Shown one piece after another: positions 1 to 8,031 of a stretch of DNA of 64,000 bases. Source of the DNA: Escherichia marmotae. Lineage in GTDB: Bacteria; Pseudomonadota; Gammaproteobacteria; Enterobacterales; Enterobacteriaceae. The position numbers and the translations under genes were made by a program. The notes below the pieces were generated by a model. It saw only the letters and a list, made by a program, of their open reading frames with translations. It had not been told where the DNA came from and searched no databases. The first letter of the stretch is position 1. Each line of letters begins with the position of its first letter. The stretch lies in assembly GCF_002900365.1 (NCBI RefSeq), contig NZ_CP025979.1, positions 3,286,001 through 3,350,000 on the forward strand, written 5' to 3'.

Positions 1-101
1 CCCGCCGGGGCAATTTTCGGCAGCGTACGTGCAACCATGCCATTAAATGAACCTTTACGCAGGCTCCCCAATAACGTAACCACCTTCAATTTTTCAGACA
101 T
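1..101 (-). CDS. chrR: ChrR, NADPH-dependent quinone/chromate reductase, N-terminal fragment
   Basis: The first 33 codons of chrR (yieF) run off the left edge of the window. The ATG at 101-99 is preceded by a good Shine-Dalgarno (AGGAG), and the protein begins MSEKLKVVTLLGSLRKGSFN, matching the recalled start of E. coli ChrR. The LLGSLRKGSFN stretch is the FMN-phosphate loop of NAD(P)H-dependent flavodoxin-like reductases. The enzyme is a soluble flavoprotein that reduces quinones and chromate. Only the N-terminus is visible, so integrity cannot be judged. It lies upstream of yieE on the other side of the cut; nothing unusual is seen. Confidence 0.9.
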   Translation of the reverse strand, partial: MSEKLKVVTLLGSLRKGSFNGMVARTLPKIAPA

Positions 102-122
102 GATGACTCCTGTGGTTGTTTA

Positions 123-872
123 TTAATTTGGCGAAAAAGACTTCACGGTAGAGAGCTGGGCAAAACGCATCATCCGGCTGGTGGGGTTGTTGGCACGGTT
201 GTGAATATCAGGCAGGCTTTTCCAGCCTTGTTTGCCATCAAACTCCCAGACATTGAGCTTTTCAATTGCCGGAGTGACTGCCACGGACCACACCAGCACG
301 TTCTCTGCGTCGCATAATACTTCTACATGATTGAGATGGGCACATTTCAGGCGTCCCGCAATGGGCATCAATTGCAGATCGCGCGGGTCGTCATTCAGTA
401 CATCGCCGGTAAGTTTTAGCACGCTTCGACGCAAAGTAATGAGTTGCGCTCGTGCTTCGTTAGGATCGTTCTGTTTGCTGATCCATAACGATTCATTGCT
501 GGAAAAAATAGGGTTATCGGGTGCATGGGGGCTATGAAACCCGCGTGTCGCGCGCTGGAGTTCCATATCGAGGCCGCATTCGCCTTCGGTTGTTAACGCC
601 ACACCGACGATATTTCCGGCATAGGATATTGAAAATGATGGCAAACTTTTATCGCGGAAAACTGGCTTTCCTTTAGCCTGGGTGACGATTTCCGGCAATT
701 CACTAATGCCATACAGCATGAACATCAGTTCTGCGAGTAAACCTCTGGACGCCAGGAAACGGCTTTGACGATGAGGGGGAATATTTTGGGTTTCTTGATG
801 ACACTGCGAGGGTAGGCGAACAGATATCAGATGTCCTTCCGTTAACGTTCCTCGGGCAAAGTGAGTCGCCAT
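123..872 (-). CDS. yieE: YieE, predicted 4'-phosphopantetheinyl transferase
   Basis: Soluble protein of 249 residues, the same length as recalled E. coli YieE. The start MATHFARG at 872 is chosen over a start 4 codons upstream because it gives the family N-terminus. The Sfp/AcpT-type magnesium-binding motif GLDME is visible at residues 100-104. The second motif around residues 135-160 is poorly conserved, so transfer of phosphopantetheine from CoA to a carrier protein is a family-level prediction and no partner is known. It sits between chrR and yidZ on the same strand with a 20-bp gap to chrR's start. Substitutions relative to K-12 are scattered and conservative. Confidence 0.85.
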   Translation of the reverse strand: MATHFARGTLTEGHLISVRLPSQCHQETQNIPPHRQSRFLASRGLLAELMFMLYGISELPEIVTQAKGKPVFRDKSLPSFSISYAGNIVGVALTTEGECGLDMELQRATRGFHSPHAPDNPIFSSNESLWISKQNDPNEARAQLITLRRSVLKLTGDVLNDDPRDLQLMPIAGRLKCAHLNHVEVLCDAENVLVWSVAVTPAIEKLNVWEFDGKQGWKSLPDIHNRANNPTSRMMRFAQLSTVKSFSPN

Positions 873-1028
873 TTTTCGCTCCATGCTTAATGGTCCATTA
901 TGAATACAAGAGTAATCATTTACTGGAACTATGGACAGACTAAAGCGGCGAAAAGTTCGATTCGGATAAACTTATTACATATATTTTACATTTAAACGCG
1001 AGATATGGTCGTATTTCATACAACTTGA

Positions 1029-1988
1029 TTATGCCATCGAGGCGTAAAGATTTTTAATGGTTTCTCGTAACCAGACAATCTTCGGGTTATGACTATTCCG
1101 TTTGTGCCACAACAGAGTAAACGGTACTTCCAGCTTTTTTTGCTGGATTTCATCAAACGGGAGAGGGAGAGCAACCAGCGGAAGCTGGTGGAGCTGGTTG
1201 TAGTACTGACAGTAGCGTGGCGCGGTCGCCAGTAGCAGATTGTCAGGCTGCGCCGCCATAAATAGCGCCTGCTCAAATTCCGGTAGACTCATAGCAATCG
1301 TGCGTTCGCGTCCTGATTCTTGCAATACATTGTCCAGCGCCCAGGTATCGCTCTGTTCCCAGCAAATGCTGATATGCGGATAACGCAGAAACGAGTCCAG
1401 GTTCCACGCTTCATTCAGCACCGGATGATCTTTACGCAGCCAGACGCAGGGTAAATCGCTAAATAGCACTTCATAATCAATGGATAACGGCAGTGAACTT
1501 AGCAGTTCCCGGGAGCGTGGATGACTTTCACGCCCGGAAAAACCGATATCCACTTCACCACGAGTAATGGCATCCAGCGAATCGTAATCCCAGTTACGTA
1601 ATTTAATAGTCGCCTGGGGGTAACGCTGGTAGATCTGTTTCGATAGCGCATTAAACATGATCATCATCAGCGGCGACTCCGCCGCCAGCTCAAATTTCAG
1701 GCCGCGCGGCGTTTCATGATGCGGTTTGTCCAGCAGTTGATTGCTCATTTGCATCCACTCCGCCAGATTTTGCTCCATGCTGACCATCAGCGGTGTGGGC
1801 GTCAGACCCAACGGGGAGTTCACAAAGAGCGGATCATCAAACCATGTCCGAAGCTTTGCCAGCGATTTACTCACTGCCGAAGGTGTTACGTTCATCCGCT
1901 TCGCCGCTTTGGTCACGCTGCGCTCCTGCATCAGTAATTGCAGGCAGAGCAGTAAATTGAGATCAAGCGTGGTGATGGATTTCTTCAT
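1029..1988 (-). CDS. yidZ: YidZ, LysR-family transcriptional regulator
   Basis: LysR-type regulator of 319 residues. The N-terminal winged helix-turn-helix covers about residues 5-65, with the recognition segment RSVTKAAKRMNVTPSAVSKS. The effector-binding domain follows from about residue 90. The start MKKSITTLDL (1988) is preferred to an in-frame ATG three codons upstream because it matches the family N-terminus. In K-12 the gene has been linked to nitric-oxide resistance under anaerobiosis (recalled, weak). It overlaps the end of mdtL by 26 bp on the same strand here, suggesting translational coupling. About a dozen substitutions relative to recalled K-12 suggest a strain outside the K-12 lineage. 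Confidence 0.9.
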   Translation of the reverse strand: MKKSITTLDLNLLLCLQLLMQERSVTKAAKRMNVTPSAVSKSLAKLRTWFDDPLFVNSPLGLTPTPLMVSMEQNLAEWMQMSNQLLDKPHHETPRGLKFELAAESPLMMIMFNALSKQIYQRYPQATIKLRNWDYDSLDAITRGEVDIGFSGRESHPRSRELLSSLPLSIDYEVLFSDLPCVWLRKDHPVLNEAWNLDSFLRYPHISICWEQSDTWALDNVLQESGRERTIAMSLPEFEQALFMAAQPDNLLLATAPRYCQYYNQLHQLPLVALPLPFDEIQQKKLEVPFTLLWHKRNSHNPKIVWLRETIKNLYASMA

Positions 1989-3138
1989 GAGCGGCAACAG
2001 GGCGTCCAGGTGCGACGAGCATAATCAGCAACAGGCTTACTATGCTACAGGCAATCAGAATCCCGATCAGCATATTCCAGGCGCTGATGCCAATCACTGC
2101 CGCCAGCCAAATCCACAGTGACGAGCCACAAACCTGTGCAATGCCTAACGTCGAGCTGGCCACGCCTGCGCGTAATGAAAACGGGCCTAATGCCTGGCTC
2201 ATTGCCACGCCGAAGCCCACTGAGAAACCGGCGCAAATCAGCGTGATGCCAAACAGCGAAACCGCATGGGAAGGCGAAACTGCAAGGATGATACCCGCCG
2301 CCAGGAATAACATTTGTGAGGTGATCATCAGTGTGCGCGGCTTAAAAATTCCCAATGCAAACGGCGTGGAAAACGAAACGGTCATGCTGACGCCTGCGGT
2401 TAACGCCATAATGGTGGCGTATTCACCACGTTCGAAGCCCATAATTTCCATCATCAATACAGGCGACGTATTCACGAAGGTAAGAATCACAGAAACGCTG
2501 AGAGTGGTGATAAGCACACGGCTAAGGAAAAAACGATTAAGCAGCGACTCGGTATTCTCTCGTGGTCTGTCCGAAGCAGCAGGTGCAGCAGGGCGTGTTT
2601 CTTTTAAAATAAACAAAGACAACATGAGTACAGTGATGCCCATCATCGCCATTGTCCAGAACAGGCTCTGCCACGGAAATTTGAGCATAATCAGGTGCCC
2701 GAGTACCGGAGCTAACACCGGAATGATGCAGGTAATACCATTGAGCAATGACAGCACTTTTGCTCTGCGTCGATCATCCAGCGTGTCGCGTAAAATCGCG
2801 AATGCGACGACATAACAGCAGCCAGCGCCCAGCCCTTGCATAAAGCGTCCGACAAGAAATAGCGTGCTGGTTTCAGACAGTGAACAGAGCACAGAGGCGA
2901 TAATAAATAGCGCCGCGCCGGGAATGGCGACAGGTTTTCTTCCTGAACGATCGGCCACTTTACCGGCAAACAGCATTGCTGCCGCCATCCCCGCCAGATA
3001 AACCGAGAAAGCTATATGCAACTGCGCTTCGCTGGCATTGAGATCGGCGGCAATGCGTGGCAAGCCGACCAGATACATATCAATACCTGCGGGATAAAGT
3101 AAAACCAGAGCAAAACTACAAATCAAAAAACGGGACAT
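1963..3138 (-). CDS. mdtL: MdtL, MFS drug-efflux transporter
   Basis: Inner-membrane major facilitator (DHA1 type) of 391 residues and about 12 predicted transmembrane helices. The cytoplasmic loop motif GKVADRSGRKPV lies near residues 59-70, characteristic of proton-driven drug antiporters. K-12 MdtL overexpression gives chloramphenicol resistance; the natural substrate is unknown. It lies downstream of tnaB on the same strand but behind an intrinsic hairpin at 3234-3263, so read-through from the tna operon should be limited. Full length with no disruption. Confidence 0.92.
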   Translation of the reverse strand: MSRFLICSFALVLLYPAGIDMYLVGLPRIAADLNASEAQLHIAFSVYLAGMAAAMLFAGKVADRSGRKPVAIPGAALFIIASVLCSLSETSTLFLVGRFMQGLGAGCCYVVAFAILRDTLDDRRRAKVLSLLNGITCIIPVLAPVLGHLIMLKFPWQSLFWTMAMMGITVLMLSLFILKETRPAAPAASDRPRENTESLLNRFFLSRVLITTLSVSVILTFVNTSPVLMMEIMGFERGEYATIMALTAGVSMTVSFSTPFALGIFKPRTLMITSQMLFLAAGIILAVSPSHAVSLFGITLICAGFSVGFGVAMSQALGPFSLRAGVASSTLGIAQVCGSSLWIWLAAVIGISAWNMLIGILIACSIVSLLLIMLVAPGRPVAAHEEIHHHA

Positions 3139-3233
3139 GGGCTAGCGTCCTGACGGTAAGGTGACGCAAAGCATACGTGGTGAAAGAGAATCAGGCGAGT
3201 TGCCATTTGGACATGAGTGATTTCCTGACAGGC

Positions 3234-3263
3234 AAAAAGCCAGCGAATGACCGCTGGCTTTTT
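3234..3263 (-). terminator. Intrinsic terminator after tnaB
   Basis: A perfect 12-bp inverted repeat, AAAAAGCCAGCG and CGCTGGCTTTTT, separated by AATGAC. Read on the minus strand it is a GC stem followed by T5, placed 8 bp beyond the tnaB stop codon. It should end tna operon transcripts before mdtL. Its A/T arms make it potentially bidirectional. Confidence 0.85.
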
Positions 3264-3270
3264 GAAGTGC

Positions 3271-4519
3271 TTAACCAAATTTGGGTAACACATTAAAGAC
3301 GTTACCAAACCAGCACAAAATCACGGTTATGCCAAAGAGAATAACAATCGCCGGAATAAGATTACCGCCCCAAACTGTGAATATCTGGTTGGGAAATTTC
3401 TTGCGGGCTTTGATAGCCAGTACCGCGGGGATAATCACCGCCCAGATGGTGGCGCACAACCCGGCACCGCCGATCCCGTAAATAAAGCCATTAGGGAAGA
3501 CCAGATACAACAAAGCGGGTGGCAGGAAAGTTAACAGCACGGTTTTGCAACGTCCGGCGTGGGAGTTATCAATCTTAAACAGATCCGCCAGATAATCGAA
3601 CAGCCCCAGCGTGACGCCAAAGAATGAACTGGCAACAGCTAAGTTTGAGAACACCAGCAGGCAAAACTCGATAATGCCATGCTGTTTGGTGCCGAGGAAC
3701 GATTTTACCAGCGAATCAACATTGCCGCCCGAAGAGATAATCTCCTTAAAGCTTTCTCGCGGAATATTCCCCATTGTGCAATACAGCCAGAAGAGATAAA
3801 TCACCAACGCCAGCAGCGAACCGAAGATCACGCTTTTGATTAGCTTATCTTTGCGTTTGCCATAGCAAATAATCAGGCTGGGAATATTGCCGTGGAAACC
3901 AAATGACGCCAGGCATACCGGCAAAGCCATAAAGATATACGGGAAGTAAGACGTCCCCGAAGTCGTGCTGGTGGCATCGCGCAGAATGGAATAATCGACC
4001 TGGAAGAAGAAAGAACCAAACACAATCACAAAGGAGATAATTTTCAGGCCGAGAAACAACGAGGTAATACGACTGGCGGCTAACGAACTTATCCACAGTA
4101 CGCTGGCGACGAAAATGGCCGTGCAGATCCCAACAATGCGAGGATTAGCGTGATAGCCGAAATTCATCGATATCGTTTCGCTAATGATTGCGCCGTTAGC
4201 GGAGATATAGGCGTAGGTGAGAATATAGAGAACGAAAGCAACCGTAATACCACTAATAATGTTCCAGGTGTTACCGATTAAATCTTTGGTGATGGTATTA
4301 AAACTGGAGCCGACGGGATAATTTAAATTTGCTTCTAATAACAATAACCCAGAATGTAGTATTGAAAACCAGGCAATGATGAGGATAAATGCGCCCCAAA
4401 AAAACCAGGCACCAGCTAGATCAACAGGTAAAGCAAACATACCTCCACCAATTACTGTACCCGCTATAACCATGACACCCCAAAATGCAGAGTGTTTTTT
4501 TTTCTGATTGTTCAGTCAT
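3271..4519 (-). pseudogene. tnaB: TnaB, low-affinity tryptophan permease, frameshifted near the start
   Basis: Tryptophan permease of the aromatic amino acid (HAAAP) family, about 11 transmembrane helices, partner of TnaA. From residue 16 onward the 400 C-terminal residues are intact and match K-12. The native start ATG at 4519-4517 reads MTEQSEKK and then enters a run of nine A's (4503-4495, minus strand). K-12 spacing requires eight. The start-to-stop distance is 1249 bp, one base more than the 1248 bp of a 415-residue gene, so the native start is out of frame and terminates early. Internal ATG at 4473 would give a 400-residue protein lacking the N-terminal tail and without an evident Shine-Dalgarno. 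Alternatives are slippage-restored expression or a sequencing error in the homopolymer. Confidence 0.8.
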
Positions 4520-4610
4520 GATGCCACCTTTAGAGGAAGGCTATTTTTGTTATTGAGGATGTAGAGAATAAGAGTGGCTAACATCCTTATAGCCACTCTG
4601 AGTATATTAA

Positions 4611-6026
4611 TTAAACTTCTTTCAGTTTTGCGGTGAAGTGACGTAATACTTTGGGTTCGTATGTAAAGGTTAACCCTTTAATATTTGCCGCGTTCTCTTT
4701 CACATGTTTGAAGGCTTCAATAATGAAGTCCATATGTGTTTGCGTATAAGTTGCGCGTGGAATGGTTAAACGCAGCAGCTCAGCCGGACATGGTAATTGT
4801 TTACCGGTTTTCGGATCGCGACCTAACAGGAAAGAGCCAATTTCTACCGCACGGATACCGGCGACTTTATACAGCTCGCAGGCCAGCGCCTGTGCCGGAA
4901 ACTGGTCTGCAGGGATATGCGGTAACAGTTTACCGGCATCCACGAATGCCGCGTGACCGCCCGCCTGCTGACACACTACGCCAATCTCTTCCAGGCCATC
5001 GACCAGATACTGCACCTGCGCAATACGATAGGCCAGCCAGTCCAGATTCATGCCGTCATACAGACCTACCGCCAGACGTTCCATTGCGCCGCCTTCCAGA
5101 CCGCCATATGTCGGGAAGCCTTCCTGCACCACGCAAAGAGTTCTGCACTCGGTGTAGACATCGAAGAAGCTGTCATCTTTCACGCACAGCAGGCCACCCA
5201 TTGGCACCATCGCATCTTTCTTGGCGGACATCGCCAGCATATCGGCATATTTGTAGGTTTCACGGGTGATCTGCTCGATAGTCCAGTCTTTATATTCCGC
5301 TTCGCGCTGTTTGATGAAATAGGCGTTTTCGGCAAAGCGTGCGGAGTCCATTACCACTGGAATGTCATATTTCTTCGCAATGCTGTACATCGCTTTCATG
5401 TTCGCCAGTGAAACCGGCTGGCCGCCTGCGGAGTTACTGGTGATGGTCGCGACGATATATGGCACATTATTCGGGCCAACTTCTTCAATACCGCGTTCTA
5501 ATCCTTCAAGGTCAAAGTTACCTTTAAAGTCATAACGCACGCCAGTATCGAAGGCTTCTTTGATATAGACGTTGCGTACGGTACAGCCGTTAATCTGGCT
5601 ATGGCCCTGAGTGGTGTTGAAGAAATAGTTAGAGAACGCCACCATTTTGCTGCGATCCAGGCCTTTTTCCTGCTCACGCTTTTTAATCAGTACCGGAATA
5701 TAGATTTGCTCTGCACCTCGGCCCTGGTGCGTTGGAATGGTGTATTGATAACCAAAGATATTTTTTACTGACTCAGCTAATGCATAGTAGCTACGACTGC
5801 CGCTGTAGGCTTCGTCGCCGCGCATCATCGCTGCCTGCATACTCTGCGTCACCGCCCCGGTGCCGCTGTCGGTCAGTAAATCGATAAACACATCTTCGCT
5901 ATCCAGCAGAAATGGGTTCATACCGGATTTAATAATCGCTTCTTCACGATAAGCGCGGGTAGTACGTTTTACGGGTTCAATAACACGAATGCGGAACGGT
6001 TCAGGGAGATGTTTAAAGTTTTCCAT
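4611..6026 (-). CDS. tnaA: TnaA, tryptophanase
   Basis: PLP-dependent tryptophan indole-lyase converting tryptophan to indole, pyruvate and ammonia; also acts on cysteine and serine. 471 residues, identical in length to K-12 and nearly identical in sequence. The PLP lysine lies in MSAKKDAMVP (family Lys270). The start MENFKHLPEP at 6026 is used; an in-frame ATG 5 codons upstream spans the Shine-Dalgarno AAGGA and is unlikely. It is the first structural gene after the tnaC leader and is controlled by tryptophan-induced antitermination and by CRP. The partner permease tnaB downstream is frameshifted, so indole production would depend on internally made tryptophan or on other permeases such as Mtr and AroP. 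Confidence 0.97.
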   Translation of the reverse strand: MENFKHLPEPFRIRVIEPVKRTTRAYREEAIIKSGMNPFLLDSEDVFIDLLTDSGTGAVTQSMQAAMMRGDEAYSGSRSYYALAESVKNIFGYQYTIPTHQGRGAEQIYIPVLIKKREQEKGLDRSKMVAFSNYFFNTTQGHSQINGCTVRNVYIKEAFDTGVRYDFKGNFDLEGLERGIEEVGPNNVPYIVATITSNSAGGQPVSLANMKAMYSIAKKYDIPVVMDSARFAENAYFIKQREAEYKDWTIEQITRETYKYADMLAMSAKKDAMVPMGGLLCVKDDSFFDVYTECRTLCVVQEGFPTYGGLEGGAMERLAVGLYDGMNLDWLAYRIAQVQYLVDGLEEIGVVCQQAGGHAAFVDAGKLLPHIPADQFPAQALACELYKVAGIRAVEIGSFLLGRDPKTGKQLPCPAELLRLTIPRATYTQTHMDFIIEAFKHVKENAANIKGLTFTYEPKVLRHFTAKLKEV

Positions 6027-6244
6027 TACATAATCCTTCATTTATTTTAATTGCAATGATCCCTGTGAATATTACATTTGCAATATCTATTAATTTCCAG
6101 AATATATACATCTACAATTATTAGCTTAATAAAGCAATTAAGACGGAAATAATGTAGATAAAAAGGAAAATAAAGATATAGCAAACTCATAGATCACATT
6201 GAATCTAATCGGTTTGACTCTGGTGATGGCGACAGAAGGGAAAA
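6027..6244 (-). promoter_or_regulatory. tna leader: Rho-dependent attenuation region between tnaC and tnaA
   Basis: 218-bp AT-rich spacer without a credible gene. By homology with the well-studied E. coli tna operon it contains the boxA-like and rut sequences used by Rho when the TnaC ribosome releases, with pause sites before tnaA. The tnaC stop and tnaA start are placed as in K-12. No intrinsic terminator is visible, consistent with Rho dependence. The assignment rests on position and known mechanism. Confidence 0.65.
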
Positions 6245-6319
6245 TTAAGGGCGGTGATCGACAATCTTGTTGTCAATATTAAACCACTTTGAGGTCACAC
6301 ATATATGTAAGGTATTCAT
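6245..6319 (-). CDS. tnaC: TnaC, tryptophan-sensing leader peptide
   Basis: A 24-codon leader starting at ATG 6319 and ending with CCT TAA. The peptide reads MNTLHICVTSKW then FNIDNKIVDHRP. Residues needed for tryptophan-induced ribosome stalling (Trp12, Asp16, Ile19, Pro24) are all present. It differs from recalled K-12 TnaC only at residue 3 (Ile to Thr), outside the sensing region. When tryptophan is abundant, the nascent chain blocks RF2 action at the stop codon and masks the Rho entry site, letting polymerase continue into tnaA. Confidence 0.95.
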   Translation of the reverse strand: MNTLHICVTSKWFNIDNKIVDHRP

Positions 6320-6394
6320 AATGCACTTATCCTCGAAAGACACGACGCTACAGTATAATACTCAAGATTTTTGTCTATTCTGAAATTGTTTAAA

Positions 6395-6410
6395 TGTGAA
6401 TCGAATCACA
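6395..6410. promoter_or_regulatory. CRP binding site of the tna promoter
   Basis: TGTGAATCGAATCACA is a perfect TGTGA-N6-TCACA CRP consensus about 75 bp upstream of tnaC. It agrees with the known catabolite control of tnaCAB. Confidence 0.92.
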
Positions 6411-6518
6411 AACGGTCGTGAAGCAATATTAAATGCTCTTTTTAAGAGAATAAATTATGTGAGAAGTTTAATTTTTATAAAAAGGGTTGATTAATAATAA
6501 GAGTGCCAACAAGAAAGC

Positions 6519-6551
6519 GAAACCGCATCTGACAATCAGAATGCGGCTTCG
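6519..6551 (-). terminator. Hairpin downstream of mnmE
   Basis: Inverted repeat CCGCAT ... ATGCGG around 6523-6546, just past the mnmE stop at 6562. Read on the minus strand the stem is followed by a short T-rich stretch (TTTCGCTTTCTTG), so it is a moderate intrinsic terminator candidate. Confidence 0.55.
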
Positions 6552-6561
6552 TAATTGCGGG

Positions 6562-7926
6562 TTACTTACCAATACAGAAGCTGGAGAAAATCCGTCCCAG
6601 CAGATCGTCAGAAGTAAACTCTCCTGTGATCTCGCTTAAGTTCTGCTGCGCCAGACGCAGTTCTTCCGCCAGTAATTCACCCGCCCATGCGCCCAGCAGT
6701 TGCGCTTTACCCTGCTGCAGATGCTCCGCCGCTTGCTCCAGCGCCTGTAAGTGACGGCGACGCGCCAGGAAACCACCTTCCATATTGGTATCAAAGCCCA
6801 TGCTCTGTTTGAGATGGTTACGCAGAACGTCCACACCTTCGCCAGTGCGTGCTGAGAGGCGAATCAATGCATGGCCGTTAACTTCACTCATCCCCAGCGT
6901 TTCGCCAGTAATATCGGCTTTATTGCGCACCACGGTGATCGGCAGTTTAGCAGGCAGACGGGCAATAAATTCCGGCCAGATTTCTGCCGGATCTACGGCG
7001 TCTGTCGTGGTGCCATCGACCATAAACAGCACGCGGTCGGCCTGTTCAATTTCCTGCCATGCGCGCTCGATACCAATGCGTTCGACTTCGTCGCTGGCTT
7101 CGCGTAACCCGGCGGTATCGATGATATGCAGCGGCATCCCATCAATGTGGATATGCTCACGCAGTACGTCACGCGTGGTTCCGGCGATATCGGTAACGAT
7201 AGCGGCTTCACGGCCCGCCAGCGCGTTTAGCAGGCTCGATTTACCGGCGTTAGGACGCCCGGCAATCACCACTTTCATGCCTTCACGCAGCAGGCTGCCC
7301 TGACGTGCTTCGGCGCGTACCGCGTCGAGATCGGCAATCACGTCATTAAGCTGGGCTTCAATTTTGCCGTCGGAGAGGAAATCGATCTCTTCATCGGGGA
7401 AATCAATCGCCGCTTCGACGTAAATGCGCAAGTGGGTGAGGGCTTCTACCAGATGATTAACTCGTGCAGAGAATGCGCCTTGCAGTGAGTTAAGCGCCGA
7501 GCGAGCCGCCTGTTCGGAGCTGGCGTCGATAAGATCCGCAATCGCTTCGGCCTGGGCTAAATCAAGTTTATCGTTGAGAAATGCGCGCTCTGAAAACTCA
7601 CCTGGGCGGGCAATCCGCAGGCCTGGAATGGTCAGGATACGTTTTAACAGCAGGTCGAGGATCACCGGACCGCCATGACCTTGCAGCTCCAGTACATCTT
7701 CGCCGGTGAACGAGTTCGGGCCGGGGAACCATAGCGCGATGCCCTGATCCAGCACGCTGCCGTCGGCGTCTTTAAACGGAAGATAATCGGCGTAGCGCGG
7801 TTTGGGTAACTTACCCAGCACGGTTTCGGCAACCTCGCGCGCTTTGAGGCCGGAGATGCGCAGGATACCCACACCGCCACGTCCTGGAGGCGTGGCCTGG
7901 GCTACGATAGTGTCATTATCGCTCAT
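6562..7926 (-). CDS. mnmE: MnmE, tRNA U34 modification GTPase
   Basis: 454-residue GTPase that with MnmG installs the carboxymethylaminomethyl group on wobble U34 of certain tRNAs. The N-terminal tetrahydrofolate-binding domain covers about residues 1-118. A circularly placed Ras-like G domain begins with the P-loop GRPNAGKSS and has DTAG and NKAD motifs. The C-terminus ends CIGK with the conserved cysteine at 451. It is essentially identical to recalled K-12 MnmE. It lies downstream of yidC on the same strand but behind a terminator and a REP-like repeat, so it has at least partly independent expression. Confidence 0.97.
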
Positions 7927-7943
7927 GATGTTCCTGTTGCTTT

Positions 7944-7974
7944 GTTTGGCGGATGCGCTGTGCTTATCCGCCCT
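7944..7974. repeat. REP-like palindromic element between mnmE and yidC
   Basis: GGCGGATGCGCTGTGCTTAT followed by CCGCC is a short REP-type palindrome of the enterobacterial extragenic family, single copy here. Confidence 0.55.
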
Positions 7975-7980
7975 ACGAAA

Positions 7981-8013
7981 AGAAAAAAGGCGGTCAACTG
8001 ACCGCCCTTATTT
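7981..8013 (-). terminator. Intrinsic terminator after yidC
   Basis: Stem GGCGGTC / GACCGCC with loop AACT. On the minus strand it is followed by TTTTTTCTTTT, 20-50 bp beyond the yidC stop. This is a strong Rho-independent terminator for the rpmH-rnpA-yidD-yidC transcript. Confidence 0.85.
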
Positions 8014-8031
8014 TAGCGAAAACTCACCGAA

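Larger units (their letters stand above)
6320..6561. promoter_or_regulatory. tna promoter region
   Basis: 242-bp AT-rich gap between tnaC and the end of mnmE. On the minus strand a TAGACA -35-like hexamer followed by an AT-rich -10 region lies roughly 30-60 bp upstream of tnaC, downstream of the CRP site at 6395-6410. The right part (6519-6551) carries the hairpin after mnmE. No further gene is seen. Confidence 0.6.

Noticed and set aside
2042..2815. 257-codon plus-strand frame opposite mdtL
   Set aside because: Shadow frame of a verified transporter gene.
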